From Arthrobacter sp. AL12 (GTDB lineage: Bacteria; Actinomycetota; Actinomycetes; Actinomycetales; Micrococcaceae): DNA of 64,000 bases. Numbering within the stretch: the first letter of the stretch is position 1; each line of letters starts with the position of its first letter. The notes under the pieces are model-generated. The model did no database searches. It saw nothing but the letters and a program-made list of their open reading frames with translations, and had not been told where the DNA came from. This document shows, one piece after another, positions 43,842 through 53,780 of the stretch. The position numbers and the translations under genes are program-made. The stretch covers positions 1 to 64,000 of the forward strand of contig NZ_JASBQY010000006.1 in assembly GCF_029960645.1 (NCBI RefSeq), written 5' to 3'.

Positions 43842-45245
43842 TCAGGCTGCGGGGACCACCGCGATGTCGGTCTCGCCCGGGGCCTTGACCGGCAGCAGGA
43901 GCAGCAGCCCGGCCAGGAGCACCACCATGATGCCGAGGATGCCCCAGCGCTGTGCCTCGCCGGGCTCCACCAGCGGGGCGGCGACGGCGATGCAGAGCGT
44001 GAAGAGTGCGGGGGCGAGGAAGCTGACGGCCCGGCCGGTGGTGGCGTACAGGCCGAACAGTTCGCCGGACTCGCCGTGCGGGGCAAGCCGGGCCAGGTAG
44101 GCCCGCGAGGAGGACTGCGCCGGCCCCACGAAGAGGCACAGGAACAGGCCGAAGATCCAGAACGTGGTGGTGCCGGCCCAGTCCATGCCCAAGAAGGAAT
44201 GGTTCCCGTTGCCGAGGATCAGGATCATCGAACCGGCGATCAGCAGGCCCGCCAGCGACCCGATGATGACCGCCTTCGGACCGATCCGGTCGTCGAGGAA
44301 GCCGCCCAGGATGGCGCCCGCGGCGGCCACGACGTTCCCGAAGATCGCGAAGAAGATGACCTCCTTGAGTTCGAAGCCGAAGGTGCCGGCGGCGATGATG
44401 CCCCCGAAGGTGAACACCGCGGCGAGACCGTCCCGGAACACGGCACTGGCGAGCAGGAAGTAGATGGTGTGCGGGCTGGTCCGGTAGATCGCCTCGATCC
44501 GCCGCACCAGCAGGCCGTAGGAGGCCAGGAACCCCAGGCCGGCGCCCCGTCTGGTTCTGGGAAGCTCCGGCACCGCGAACAGCACGGGCAGCGCGAAGAT
44601 GAAGAACCACAGGGCCGAGAACACCGCGACCAGGCGGATGTTCAGGCCGTCCTCGGTCGAGGCGCCGAACCACTCGAAGCCGGGCTGGACGAAGATCTGG
44701 AGCACTATCAGCAGGGCCGCAATCCCGCCGAGGTACCCCATGCCCCAGCCGAAGCCGCTGACCTTGCCGATGTTCTTCGGCGTGGAGATCTGGGCGAGCA
44801 TGGCGTTGTAGTTCACGCCGGCAAACTCGAAGAACACATTCGCCAGCGCTATCAGGGTCACGCCGAGCAGCAGGAACTCCGGACGCGGGAACACGAAGAA
44901 GCACAGGGCGGTCAGGAGCGCGACGGCGGCCGTGTTGACCCCCAGCCAGAGTTTCCGGCGTCCGCCGGTGTCCGAGCGCTGCCCGGTGACGGGTGCCAGC
45001 AGCGCGATCGCGGCACCGGCGACGGCCAGTGCGCCGCCCAGGACCGCGGAGGCCTGGTCCTCCCCGCCGAAGGCCTTGGAGGTCAGGTACACGGTGAAGA
45101 CGAACGTGGTCATGACCGCATTGAAGGCAGCCGAGCCCCAGTCCCAGGCTGCCCACGCGAGGATGCGGCCCTTGTGGGGGGTCTGGCTTCCGGATTCCAG
45201 TTCCGAGGCGGGTCGCATGGCCTCTGGGGCAGCGGCGGAGTTCAT
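43842..45245 (-). CDS. UMF1-family MFS transporter (Atg22-like)
   Basis: A 467-residue transporter of the UMF1/Atg22-like group. The signature WAAWDWGSAAFNAVMTTF near the N terminus and the multi-segment GVNYNAMLAQISTPKNIGKV region fit the family, which includes yeast vacuolar amino acid effluxers. The conserved family start is MNSAAAPEAM at 45245; the open frame to 45401 overlaps the divergent mrpA promoter. Substrate unknown. Confidence 0.85.
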   Translation of the reverse strand: MNSAAAPEAMRPASELESGSQTPHKGRILAWAAWDWGSAAFNAVMTTFVFTVYLTSKAFGGEDQASAVLGGALAVAGAAIALLAPVTGQRSDTGGRRKLWLGVNTAAVALLTALCFFVFPRPEFLLLGVTLIALANVFFEFAGVNYNAMLAQISTPKNIGKVSGFGWGMGYLGGIAALLIVLQIFVQPGFEWFGASTEDGLNIRLVAVFSALWFFIFALPVLFAVPELPRTRRGAGLGFLASYGLLVRRIEAIYRTSPHTIYFLLASAVFRDGLAAVFTFGGIIAAGTFGFELKEVIFFAIFGNVVAAAGAILGGFLDDRIGPKAVIIGSLAGLLIAGSMILILGNGNHSFLGMDWAGTTTFWIFGLFLCLFVGPAQSSSRAYLARLAPHGESGELFGLYATTGRAVSFLAPALFTLCIAVAAPLVEPGEAQRWGILGIMVVLLAGLLLLLPVKAPGETDIAVVPAA

Positions 45246-45393
45246 AGCGTGAATGTTATCCGCAGCGCGCCGGGGGCGGCGCACCGTGCCAAAAGAATTT
45301 GTCCACGCTTGGTAAACTGTCCGGACTGAACCTAACGAATGACCCGCCTGCCCAACTTTTGACAATCGAATTCCTGACCTTGCGGAGATACCA

Positions 45394-48300
45394 GTGATCA
45401 CAGTCCTTGCCGTGCACTTTGCGGTGGCTGCTGTGGCGCCATTTCTCTTCCGGAAGTTCGGCCGGAATTCGTTTTACGCCCTCGCGACGGTGCCCGCGGG
45501 TTCGTTCGTATGGCTTCTCCTGCAGCACGGCGCCGTCTATTCCGGTGCCGGCGTGGCAGAGGTCCTGCCCTGGATCCCCGAGCTGAAAATTGAGCTTGCC
45601 TTCCGGATGGACGCCCTGGCCTGGGTCATGTCCCTGCTCGTCCTCGGCGTGGGGTCGCTGGTGCTCGTCTACTGCGCCAGGTACTTCAAGGACAAGGACG
45701 ACTACCTCGGCGGATTCGGCGCCCAGCTGCTGGCCTTCGCCGGGGTGATGTTCGGTCTTGTGACGGCAGATGACCTGCTCCTGATGTTCATCTTCTGGGA
45801 ACTGACCACTGTCCTGTCCTACCTGCTGATCGGCTACGCCCGGACCAGGCTCTCAGCGCGGCGCTCTGCCCTGCAGGCCCTCATCGTGACCACCGCCGGC
45901 GGCCTGGCCATGCTGGTGGGCCTGGTCATTCTCGGCTTCAACGCCGGGACCTACCGGATCTCGACCATCCTCGAGATGGCTCCCGCCCTCACCACCGGAC
46001 CCGCCGCGGGAGCCGTGGGCGCCGCCGTCGTGCTCATCCTGGTCGGTGCGATCACAAAATCGGCGCTCGTCCCGTTCCACTTCTGGCTCCCCGGCGCCAT
46101 GGCGGCCCCCACCCCGGTGAGCGCGTACCTGCACGCCGCAGCCATGGTGAAGGCCGGCATTTACCTCGTCGCGCGGCTGGCGCCGGGCTTCGCAGAGACC
46201 GCGTTCTGGCTGCCGGTGGTGCTCGGCCTCGGCCTCGCCACGATGCTGGTCGGCGGCTACCGGGCGCTGCGGCAGACGGATATCAAGCTCATCCTGGCCT
46301 ACGGCACGGTCAGCCAGCTCGGCTTCCTCACCATGGTCGTGGGGCTCGGCAAGCCCGACGCGGCGCTGGCAGGCCTTGCCCTGCTCCTCGCCCACGGGCT
46401 GTTCAAGGCCACCCTCTTCCTCGTGGTGGGCATAATCGACCACCAGGCCGGAACGCGTGACATCCGCAAGCTCTCAGGCGTCTACCGTTCCTCCCGGGCC
46501 CTCGCCGTCGTGGCCGCCGCCGGCGCCGCGTCGATGGCGGGCATCCCGCCGCTGGCCGGCTTCGTCGCGAAGGAATCAGTCTTCGAGGCCCTCGTCCACT
46601 ACAGCACCGAGCCCGCTGCCGGCCCGTGGGGCCCGGTGGTCCTGATCGGCGTGGTCCTGGGTTCGGTCCTGACGTTCGCCTACAGTGCGCGGTTCATGTG
46701 GGGCGCCTTTGCCGTCAAACCCGGCGTCGAGACCACCCCGTTCAAACCGATCAAGCCGGCCTTCCTGGCCGCCCCCGCCATCCTGAGCCTCCTGACCATC
46801 GTCTACGGACTGTGGCCGGCCCCGGTGGACGGCTGGATCCAGCCCTACGCGGCGCTGTTCGTGCCCGACGGCGAGGACGCGGCAGCCGCCGCCGGGCACC
46901 TTGCGCTGTGGCACGGGCTGACCCCGGCCCTGGGACTGACCGCAATCACCTTCGCCCTTGGCCTGGCCATGTTCTACGGCCGCAACGCGGTCTCCCGGCT
47001 CCAGGGGCTGGTCCCCGGCTGGGTCGACGGCGACCGTACCTACCAGCTGACCATCGGTGCGCTCGATGACATCGCGGTATGGATCACCGGCCGGACCCAG
47101 CGCGGTTCCCTGTACTTCTACCTCTCCGTCATCCTCACCGCGGCGTTCGTCCTGCCGCTGACCGCGCTGGTGCTGGCCAACAAGCCGCTGCCGCAGGACC
47201 TGTACTTCATCGACCCCAACGCCCCGCTGCAGATCGTCGTGGGTGCCGGAATTGTGATCGGGGCGCTGGCCGCGGTGCGCGCCAACAAACGCTTCCTGGC
47301 CGTGCTGATGGTGGCCGTCACCGGCTACGGCATTGCCCTTATGTTCGCGCTGCAGGGCGCCCCGGACCTCGCGCTGACCCAGATGCTGGTGGAATCCATC
47401 ATCCTGGTGGCCTTCGTCCTGGCCATGCGCAGCCTTCCGGCCGAACTGCGCGACCGGACCGGCGGGAAATACCGGGTGGTGCGGGTGATCATCGGCGCCG
47501 CCTTCGGCATCACTATGGTGTTCGCCGCCATCTTCGCCCTGGGCGCCCGGGTGGCCGCGCCCGTGTCGCTCGAGTTCCCGAAGCTGGCATACGAGGGCGG
47601 CGGCGGGCTGAACATTGTGAACGTGACCCTGGTGGACATCCGTGCTTGGGATACCTTCGGGGAGATCTCGGTGCTGGCACTGGCGGCCACCGGCGTGGCC
47701 AGCCTGATCTTCGTCCGGGGCCGCGGTGAGGGGATCCGGGCCTCCTCCACCGTGGCCGAGGGCACCGTCGGACGCCGAAGCCCCGGCGCCGGCCGCGGAA
47801 GCACCCGTGACGACGCCGCGCTGGCCATGAGCCGCCGGTTCGCGGCCTCCAGCCGGGACGCCTGGCTCGTCGCCGGACGGACCATGGCGCCGGAACGCCG
47901 TTCGATCATCTTCGAAGTCGTCACGCGCCTGGTTTTCCACTCCATCATCGTGTTCTCCATCTACCTGCTCCTGGCAGGCCACAACTCGCCGGGCGGCGGC
48001 TTCGCCGGCGGCCTCACCGCCGGGCTGGCGCTGACCGTCCGCTACCTCGCCGGGGGCCGCTTCGAGCTGCGCGAGGCCACCCCGATCAGCGCCGGCACCC
48101 TGCTGGGCATCGGCCTCGCCACCGCCGCGGCATCGGGTCTGGTGCCGTTGCTGCTGGGCGGCCAGGTGTTCCAAAGCGCCATCATCGAGTTCTGGCTGCC
48201 GGTCTTCGGGGACGTCAAGTTCGTCACCTCCACGATCTTCGACATCGGCGTGTACATCGTCGTCGTCGGCCTGGCGCTGGACGTGCTGCGCAGCCTCGGC

Positions 48301-48405
48301 GCTGAAATCGACGAACACTTCGAGGAACAGCCGCCCGCAGAGTCCGACGACGGCCAGGAGGCCGGCGGGATACTGGCCGAAACCTCAGCCAGGGGGAAAG
48401 CATGA
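45394..48405 (+). CDS. mrpA: Na+/H+ antiporter subunit A (MrpA-MrpB fusion)
   Basis: A 1003-residue membrane protein, homologous to complex I NuoL through most of its length, with IFWELTTVLSYLLIGY, LHAAAMVKAGIYL and the lysine-bearing membrane segments. After about residue 830 it continues as an MrpB domain (HNSPGGGFAGGLTAGLAL), so subunit B is fused, as in many actinobacteria. GTG 45394 has GGAGA upstream. First gene of a coupled six-gene Mrp operon that exports Na+ in exchange for H+. Confidence 0.93.
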   Translation: MITVLAVHFAVAAVAPFLFRKFGRNSFYALATVPAGSFVWLLLQHGAVYSGAGVAEVLPWIPELKIELAFRMDALAWVMSLLVLGVGSLVLVYCARYFKDKDDYLGGFGAQLLAFAGVMFGLVTADDLLLMFIFWELTTVLSYLLIGYARTRLSARRSALQALIVTTAGGLAMLVGLVILGFNAGTYRISTILEMAPALTTGPAAGAVGAAVVLILVGAITKSALVPFHFWLPGAMAAPTPVSAYLHAAAMVKAGIYLVARLAPGFAETAFWLPVVLGLGLATMLVGGYRALRQTDIKLILAYGTVSQLGFLTMVVGLGKPDAALAGLALLLAHGLFKATLFLVVGIIDHQAGTRDIRKLSGVYRSSRALAVVAAAGAASMAGIPPLAGFVAKESVFEALVHYSTEPAAGPWGPVVLIGVVLGSVLTFAYSARFMWGAFAVKPGVETTPFKPIKPAFLAAPAILSLLTIVYGLWPAPVDGWIQPYAALFVPDGEDAAAAAGHLALWHGLTPALGLTAITFALGLAMFYGRNAVSRLQGLVPGWVDGDRTYQLTIGALDDIAVWITGRTQRGSLYFYLSVILTAAFVLPLTALVLANKPLPQDLYFIDPNAPLQIVVGAGIVIGALAAVRANKRFLAVLMVAVTGYGIALMFALQGAPDLALTQMLVESIILVAFVLAMRSLPAELRDRTGGKYRVVRVIIGAAFGITMVFAAIFALGARVAAPVSLEFPKLAYEGGGGLNIVNVTLVDIRAWDTFGEISVLALAATGVASLIFVRGRGEGIRASSTVAEGTVGRRSPGAGRGSTRDDAALAMSRRFAASSRDAWLVAGRTMAPERRSIIFEVVTRLVFHSIIVFSIYLLLAGHNSPGGGFAGGLTAGLALTVRYLAGGRFELREATPISAGTLLGIGLATAAASGLVPLLLGGQVFQSAIIEFWLPVFGDVKFVTSTIFDIGVYIVVVGLALDVLRSLGAEIDEHFEEQPPAESDDGQEAGGILAETSARGKA

Positions 48406-48977
48406 GCGTCAACCTGACCCTGCTGACGGCCATGGGAGCCCTCTACGCGTGCGGCATCTACCTGATCCTGGAACGCAGCCTGACCCGGGTCCTGCTGGGC
48501 TTGATGCTGCTCGCGAACGCCACCAACCTGCTGCTTCTCGCCACCGGCGGCTACGCCGGCCTGGCGCCGATGTACAGCAAGGACACCGCCGCGGGGGAGT
48601 ACAACGATCCGCTGCCGCAGGCCCTGATCCTCACCTCGATCGTGATTTCCTTCGCCGTCACTGCGTTTATGCTCGGCATCATCTACCGGGCCTGGGTGCT
48701 GGCCCGCGAGGATGAGATCCAGGATGACGCCGAGGACCGCCGGGTCGCGAAAACCCCCAGCTTCGACCTCGAGGACGACTCCGTGATCCCGGTGGAGACC
48801 TCCGAATTCCCGCTGACCATGATCGGCTCGGACGGCCAGTCGGTCTCCGACGTTCCCGACGGGGCCGAGGCCACGGTCAACGTCGCCGGCCGCACGCTGG
48901 ACGCCGAGGCAGCAGCCTCGGAGGAACAGCCCGGATCCCTGAAAGTCACCCCACCCAAGGAAGGAGGCGGGCAGTGA
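48402..48977 (+). CDS. mrpC: Na+/H+ antiporter subunit C
   Basis: A 191-residue, three-segment NuoK-like subunit (GIYLILERSLTRVLLGLMLLANATNLL and DPLPQALILTSIVISFAVTAF). The C-terminal cytoplasmic tail of about 80 residues is acidic and longer than usual for MrpC. ATGA overlap with mrpA at 48402. Confidence 0.92.
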   Translation: MSVNLTLLTAMGALYACGIYLILERSLTRVLLGLMLLANATNLLLLATGGYAGLAPMYSKDTAAGEYNDPLPQALILTSIVISFAVTAFMLGIIYRAWVLAREDEIQDDAEDRRVAKTPSFDLEDDSVIPVETSEFPLTMIGSDGQSVSDVPDGAEATVNVAGRTLDAEAAASEEQPGSLKVTPPKEGGGQ

Positions 48978-50587
48978 ACATCGCCAGCTTCGCCCCGCTC
49001 GCCGTCCTCCTTCCCATCCTCGGCGCTGCCCTGACCTTCCTGCTGATCCGGCACTCGCGGGCCCAGCGGACCGTGAGCATTGCGCTGCTGTCCGTGACGC
49101 TGCTGCTTGAGTGCTGGCTGCTGGCCTCCGTCTGGAACGGCGGAACGGCGGCGGTCAACATCGGCGGCTGGCTCCCCCCGTGGGGCATCGTGATGGTGGT
49201 GGACCAGTTCTCCTCGCTGATGCTGGTGGTCTCCTCCTCCGTGAGCCTCGCCGTGCTGATCTACGCCACCGGGCAGGGCATGGCCGACGGCGACCGGGAC
49301 GCGCCGGTATCGATCTTCCACCCCACCTACCTGATCCTGGTCGCGGGGGTGTCCAACGCCTTCCTCTCCGGGGACCTGTTCAACCTGTACGTGGGGTTCG
49401 AGATCCTGCTTACAGCCAGCTACGTGCTGATGACCCTCGGCGGGACGGGGCCGCGGATCCGGGCCGGGGTGACCTACGTGGTGGTCTCCGTGGTCTCCTC
49501 GGTCCTCTTCCTGATCGCAATCGCGATGATCTACGGCGCCACCGGCACCATCAACATGGCCGACCTCGCCATCAAGCTCGCGGACCTCGACCAGGGCACG
49601 CAGAACCTGCTGCACGTGATGCTGCTGGTGGCGTTCGGCATCAAGGCGGCCATTTTCCCGCTGTCCTTCTGGCTCCCGGACTCCTACCCCACGGCGCCGG
49701 CCCCGGTCACGGCGGTGTTCGCCGGACTGCTCACCAAGGTGGGCGTCTACGCCATCGTCCGCACCGAAACGCTGCTGTTCCCTGGCGACACCTTCAATAC
49801 CCCGCTGATGGTCGCCGCCCTGCTGACCCTGATCGTGGGAATCCTGGGCGCGCTGGCCCAGAGCGATATCAAACGACTCCTGTCCTTCACCCTCGTCAGC
49901 CACATCGGCTACATGGTGTTTGGGCTCGCGATGTCCTCGGTGGCCGGGCTGGGCGCCGCAGTCTTCTATGTGGCGCACCACATCACCATCCAGACCAGCC
50001 TGTTCCTGGTTACCGGCCTGATTGAACGCCGCGGCGGCAGTTCCTCGATGGACCGCGTCGCCGGGCTCGCGAAGCTGTCCCCGATGCTGGCGGTGCTGTT
50101 CTTCGTCCCGGCCATGAACCTGGCAGGCATCCCGCCGTTCTCCGGTTTCCTGGGTAAAGTCGGGCTGCTGCAGGCCGGGGTGCAGCTGGGAACCCCGCTG
50201 GCCTACGCCCTGGTGATCGGCGGGGTGCTGACCAGCCTGCTGACCCTGCTGGCCATCGCCCGCGTCTGGAACCGCGCCTTCTGGCGCAAGCCCGAGGACG
50301 CCGAACACCCCGATCCGGTGCTGCTGGCCGCCCCCGAGGACGCGGCCACGGGGGACCGGGCCGGCAAAACCAACGTCACCCTGCTGCCGCGAACCATGGT
50401 GGGTTCCACCCTGGGACTGGTCATCTTCGGCGTCGGGCTGACCATCTTCGCGGGTCCGCTGTTCAAGGTGGCGGATCAGTCCGCCGTCGACATGCTGGAC
50501 CGGACCGCATACATCCAGGCGGTCCTCGGCGAGGACGCACCGGTCCCCGCGATCGCCCGGCCCGAGCCGCGGGTGGTGTCCAAATGA
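48974..50587 (+). CDS. mrpD: Na+/H+ antiporter subunit D
   Basis: A 537-residue NuoM/N-like proton channel subunit with SGDLFNLYVGFEILLTASYVL, FWLPDSYPTAPAPVTAVFAGLLTKVGVYA and SFTLVSHIGYMVFGLAM. GTG 48974 overlaps the mrpC stop as GTGA. It is required for ion translocation by the Mrp complex. Confidence 0.93.
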   Translation: MNIASFAPLAVLLPILGAALTFLLIRHSRAQRTVSIALLSVTLLLECWLLASVWNGGTAAVNIGGWLPPWGIVMVVDQFSSLMLVVSSSVSLAVLIYATGQGMADGDRDAPVSIFHPTYLILVAGVSNAFLSGDLFNLYVGFEILLTASYVLMTLGGTGPRIRAGVTYVVVSVVSSVLFLIAIAMIYGATGTINMADLAIKLADLDQGTQNLLHVMLLVAFGIKAAIFPLSFWLPDSYPTAPAPVTAVFAGLLTKVGVYAIVRTETLLFPGDTFNTPLMVAALLTLIVGILGALAQSDIKRLLSFTLVSHIGYMVFGLAMSSVAGLGAAVFYVAHHITIQTSLFLVTGLIERRGGSSSMDRVAGLAKLSPMLAVLFFVPAMNLAGIPPFSGFLGKVGLLQAGVQLGTPLAYALVIGGVLTSLLTLLAIARVWNRAFWRKPEDAEHPDPVLLAAPEDAATGDRAGKTNVTLLPRTMVGSTLGLVIFGVGLTIFAGPLFKVADQSAVDMLDRTAYIQAVLGEDAPVPAIARPEPRVVSK

Positions 50588-51129
50588 GCCGGAAACGGAT
50601 CTCGCTGCGGCAGGAACTCCCGCTGCTGGTGTGGCTCGTGATCGTCTGGGGCGCCCTGTGGCGGGACTTCAGCCCCGGGAACCTGCTCTTCGGGGCCCTG
50701 ATCGCCGTCCTGGTGGCCCGGATGTTCTACCTGCCGCCGGTGGAACTCGGCGGGCGCTTCAACGTGCTCCGTGCAGTTCCGTTCGCCCTGATGTTCCTGG
50801 CCAAAGTGGTGGCAGCGAGCTTCCAGGTCCTCTACTTGGCCGTGGCGAAGGGCCCCAGGGTGATCAGCGCCGTCGTCGCCGTCCCGCTCCGGAGCCACTC
50901 CGACCTGCTGGTCACCGCCACCGGCCACATCACGGCGCTGATCCCCGGCTCGCTAGTCGTGGAGGTGGACCGCTCCACGTCCACGCTCTACATCCACGGC
51001 ATCAACGTCCGCAGCGCCGAGGACGCCGCGCAGCTGCGCAAGGACGTCCGCGACACGGAAGCGGGACTGATCAGGATCCTGGGCACCAAAGCCGAACTGT
51101 CCGCCCTCAACCAGGAGGTGGCGGCATGA
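50584..51129 (+). CDS. mrpE: Na+/H+ antiporter subunit E
   Basis: A 181-residue subunit with two N-terminal membrane segments and the family stretch LTATGHITALIPGSLVVEVD-like core (read as TATGHITALIPGSLV), then YIHGINVRSAEDAA. ATGA overlap with mrpD at 50584. Confidence 0.92.
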   Translation: MSRKRISLRQELPLLVWLVIVWGALWRDFSPGNLLFGALIAVLVARMFYLPPVELGGRFNVLRAVPFALMFLAKVVAASFQVLYLAVAKGPRVISAVVAVPLRSHSDLLVTATGHITALIPGSLVVEVDRSTSTLYIHGINVRSAEDAAQLRKDVRDTEAGLIRILGTKAELSALNQEVAA

Positions 51130-51404
51130 TGCAGCTGGTCCTTACCGTAACCGCCGTGGTGCTCTCCCTGGCCGCCGGAGGCGCGATTATCCGGATCGCG
51201 CGGGGCCCCTCGCTGCTGGATAGGGTGCTGGCCGCGGACGTCCTGCTCGCCATCGTCGGCGCGGCCTTGTGCATCGACATGGCCGCGAACCGGCACCTCA
51301 ACAACCTCATGCTGCTGGTGGCGGTGTCCCTCATCGGGTTCGTCGGCTCCGTCACGGTCGCCCGCTTCGTTGCCGACCGTCGGGAGAAGACCCGTGAATC
51401 CTGA
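51126..51404 (+). CDS. mrpF: Na+/H+ antiporter subunit F
   Basis: A 92-residue, three-segment subunit with RIARGPSLLDRVLAADVLL and VAVSLIGFVGSVTVARFV. ATG 51126 overlaps the mrpE stop as ATGA; the longer frame upstream is the wrong reading of mrpE. Confidence 0.92.
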   Translation: MMQLVLTVTAVVLSLAAGGAIIRIARGPSLLDRVLAADVLLAIVGAALCIDMAANRHLNNLMLLVAVSLIGFVGSVTVARFVADRREKTRES

Positions 51405-51810
51405 GACCCTTTCCGGCGATACCGTGATCGACGCCGTCTCGGCGGTCTTTATGGTGGCCGGCGCCCTGATGTCCCTCGCCGCGGCGGTGGGCCTGCTCCG
51501 CTTCCCGGACCTCATGACCCGGATGCACGCAGCCACCAAACCGCAGGTGCTGGGGCTGTTCCTGCTGCTCTTCGCGCTGGGCCTGCAAATGCGCAGCTGG
51601 TGGGTCTGGCCGGTGCTGGTGGTGGCGTGGATCTTCCAGCTGCTCACCGTCCCGGTGTCCGCGCACATGGTCGGCCGGGCCGGTTACCGGACCAAGCACC
51701 TGCACCCGGAGCTGCTCAGCACGGACGAACTGGAGGCCGTGGTGCAGCAGGCGGCCGGCAAGCGCGGTTTCAGTGACGACGACGGCGACGAGGCCAGCGC
51801 CGGGCGGTGA
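51394..51810 (+). CDS. mrpG: Na+/H+ antiporter subunit G
   Basis: A 138-residue, three-segment subunit with AVGLLRFPDLMTRMHAATKPQ. GTG 51394 has GGGAGAAG upstream and overlaps the end of mrpF by 11 bases; ATG-like starts earlier in the frame lie inside mrpF. Last gene of the Mrp operon. The tail is acidic. Confidence 0.92.
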   Translation: MNPETLSGDTVIDAVSAVFMVAGALMSLAAAVGLLRFPDLMTRMHAATKPQVLGLFLLLFALGLQMRSWWVWPVLVVAWIFQLLTVPVSAHMVGRAGYRTKHLHPELLSTDELEAVVQQAAGKRGFSDDDGDEASAGR

Positions 51811-51827
51811 GGGCTAGACGATGCGCC

Positions 51828-52091
51828 CTAAGCGAGGTCCTGGGTTTTGGCGAAGCGGGTAATCGCCCGCTGGGTGCCGCGGTTGGCGAGGACCTGGATG
51901 ATGGCGCTGACGCCCGCTGAGATCAGCGCGAAGGTCAGGGCCGAGTGAAGCGTGGTGGGCACATCGTCGTCGTGGCCCTTGGGCGGCTGGTTGCCGGTGG
52001 CTTTCTCCCAGATGCCGTCAACGAGCTTGGTGCCGACGAAGCCGGCGAGCAGGCTGACGCCGGTGCCGAGCAGTTTGATGAAGATGTTCAT
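51828..52091 (-). CDS. DUF4235 domain-containing membrane protein
   Basis: An 87-residue protein of the actinobacterial DUF4235 family, with hydrophobic segments at about residues 5-20 and 48-68 (IKLLGTGVSLLAGFVG; LTFALISAGVSAIIQVLA) and a basic C-terminus. AGGAG lies 8 bases before ATG 52091. Function unknown; convergent with mrpG. Confidence 0.85.
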   Translation of the reverse strand: MNIFIKLLGTGVSLLAGFVGTKLVDGIWEKATGNQPPKGHDDDVPTTLHSALTFALISAGVSAIIQVLANRGTQRAITRFAKTQDLA

Positions 52092-52271
52092 TCTTCGGAC
52101 TCCTTGTGGGGGAGGAAACAGGGCTTCCCCTAGCCTAGCGTTCCCGGCCGGCCGGTTCGGCCAGGGACGCGGGGCCGGCGCCGCGGGGCCGGGCGGGGCC
52201 AGAGGCGGGCCCGGGGCGGCCCGGGACCAACGCCCCTGTCCGGCGGGCCCGGCCCGGCCCTATCTTCGAGC

Positions 52272-53039
52272 ATGGACCAGCCCAACACCCGGCCGCGGGG
52301 CCAGCCCCGGCCGGCCGCCGCCACTGCGGGCGGCGGCCAGACCTGGCGGCGGCTGTACTTCTGGGCCGGCATCTCCTCGGTGCTGTTCGTGGCGCTGCTG
52401 ATTCTGGCCCTGGTCCTGGACTTCGCCGCCCCGCCGCCGGTCCACGGAGGCGCCGGGACACTGGAATTCATCGCACGGAACAAGGGGAACTACGTCGCCG
52501 AACAGCTGCTGTGGATCGTGCCGAGCATCCTGCCGGTGCTCGTGTTCGTGGCGCTTTTCGTGGCGCTCGCCCCGCTCGACAAGAGCCTGGCCCTGCTTGC
52601 CACGGTGGTCGGCGGACTGTCATGGACGCTGATCCTTGCCGTCCCGGTCACCAGCCGGGGCTCCCTGGTGCTCGTGTACCTGAGTGACCGGTACGCCGAG
52701 GCGGACGACGACGCGGCACGGCTCCGCTACGCGACCGCCGCCGAGGCGATCGTCGCGGAGAACAACACCCCCGCCGTGGTTGGCGTGTTGTCCGCGCTCG
52801 GCATACTGCTGGTCTCCGTCGTGATGCTGCAGGGGGTGCTGCCGCGGACCCTCGCGTGGCTGGGGATCGCCACCGGCGGCTTGGGCGTCGTCGCGGAGGC
52901 GCTGCGGCACGCCGTCCCGGAGTTCTACTGGGGCTATGGGGTGCTGTTGTGGGTCTGGTTTGTGGCCGTGGGCTTTGCGCTGATCCGGCTGGCGGCGCGG
53001 ACGCCCCGGAGCAGGGGCGACCGCGGCAGGCTAGCCTGA
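52272..53039 (+). CDS. DUF4386-like integral membrane protein
   Basis: A 255-residue protein with about six hydrophobic segments; the loop after the first is PPPVHGGAGTLEFIARNK. It resembles DUF4386-type membrane proteins of unknown function. TATCTT, a possible -10 box, ends 5 bases before ATG 52272 and there is no ribosome binding site, so the mRNA may be leaderless. The 3' end overlaps the convergent UPF0303 gene by 9 bases. Confidence 0.7.
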   Translation: MDQPNTRPRGQPRPAAATAGGGQTWRRLYFWAGISSVLFVALLILALVLDFAAPPPVHGGAGTLEFIARNKGNYVAEQLLWIVPSILPVLVFVALFVALAPLDKSLALLATVVGGLSWTLILAVPVTSRGSLVLVYLSDRYAEADDDAARLRYATAAEAIVAENNTPAVVGVLSALGILLVSVVMLQGVLPRTLAWLGIATGGLGVVAEALRHAVPEFYWGYGVLLWVWFVAVGFALIRLAARTPRSRGDRGRLA

Positions 53040-53576
53040 GGTCCCGGAGCGGCCGAGGATTTCCGAGAGGGCCTCAACCACCAGTTCATGGTCGGCCTTC
53101 TGCGGCAACCCGGAGACCGTGACGGTGGCGACCATCCCGGTTCCGCGCAGGTAGATGGGGAAGGCGCCCCCGTGCGCGGCGAACTCCTGCTGGTCGAACC
53201 AGGCGTTGTCCTCGATCCTCCCCCCGGCGGCCCGGGCCCGGAGACCGACCAGCAGCGACGGGACCTCGTACCGCACGGCAGTGCGCTGCTTGGCCCTGAT
53301 CCAGCGTTCGTTGTCGGGGGTGGCGCCCTCCAGTGCCGCGTGGAAAAGCACCTGCTCGCCTTTGGTGATATCGATGGCGATCGGGTGGGAACGCCGCCGG
53401 CCCAGTTCCACCAGGAGCAGCCCCAGGTCCAGGGCGTCATCCTTGCTGAAGGACCGGAACTGCAGCTCATCCATTTCGGCCAGGATGCGGCCGATGAGCG
53501 CACCCAGGGACCTGTGCGGCTGCGGTTCCGCGGAGTCGGGGTCGTAGTCGGGGGAAGTCACTGGTGAGTTGGTCAA
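53031..53576 (-). CDS. UPF0303 / heme-degrading (GlcG/HbpS-like) domain protein
   Basis: A 181-residue protein of the UPF0303 group, related to the HbpS/GlcG fold. It shows HPIAIDITKGEQVLFHAAL, a hallmark SLLVGLRARAAGG, and NAWFDQQEFAAHGGAFPIYL. Family members bind heme or small molecules; heme degradation is an automatic label rather than shown here. TTG 53576 has GGAAG 7 bases upstream; GTG 53561 lacks a site. Confidence 0.85.
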   Translation of the reverse strand: MTNSPVTSPDYDPDSAEPQPHRSLGALIGRILAEMDELQFRSFSKDDALDLGLLLVELGRRRSHPIAIDITKGEQVLFHAALEGATPDNERWIRAKQRTAVRYEVPSLLVGLRARAAGGRIEDNAWFDQQEFAAHGGAFPIYLRGTGMVATVTVSGLPQKADHELVVEALSEILGRSGTSG

Positions 53577-53780
53577 ATGATTCAGCTTCCGTTAGTTGGC
53601 CGCCGGTGGTGGCCGGCGGGCCCCGGCGTCCGGCGTTCCCGTGCTTTGTGCGACTCTACCAAGCAGGGCCGATCCGGGGCACCGTCGTTGAACCCGGCCG
53701 ATTGTGACGGGGGGCCCCGGAAAACAACCCTTCACGGGTGTAAACTGGGCCACGCCCACAAGGGCGATATTTAGATACGA

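Noticed and set aside
46576..50308. Two long minus-strand frames across the mrp operon
   Set aside because: His/Gln/Asp/Gly-rich shadows without domains; the plus-strand Mrp subunits are unmistakable and coupled by overlaps.
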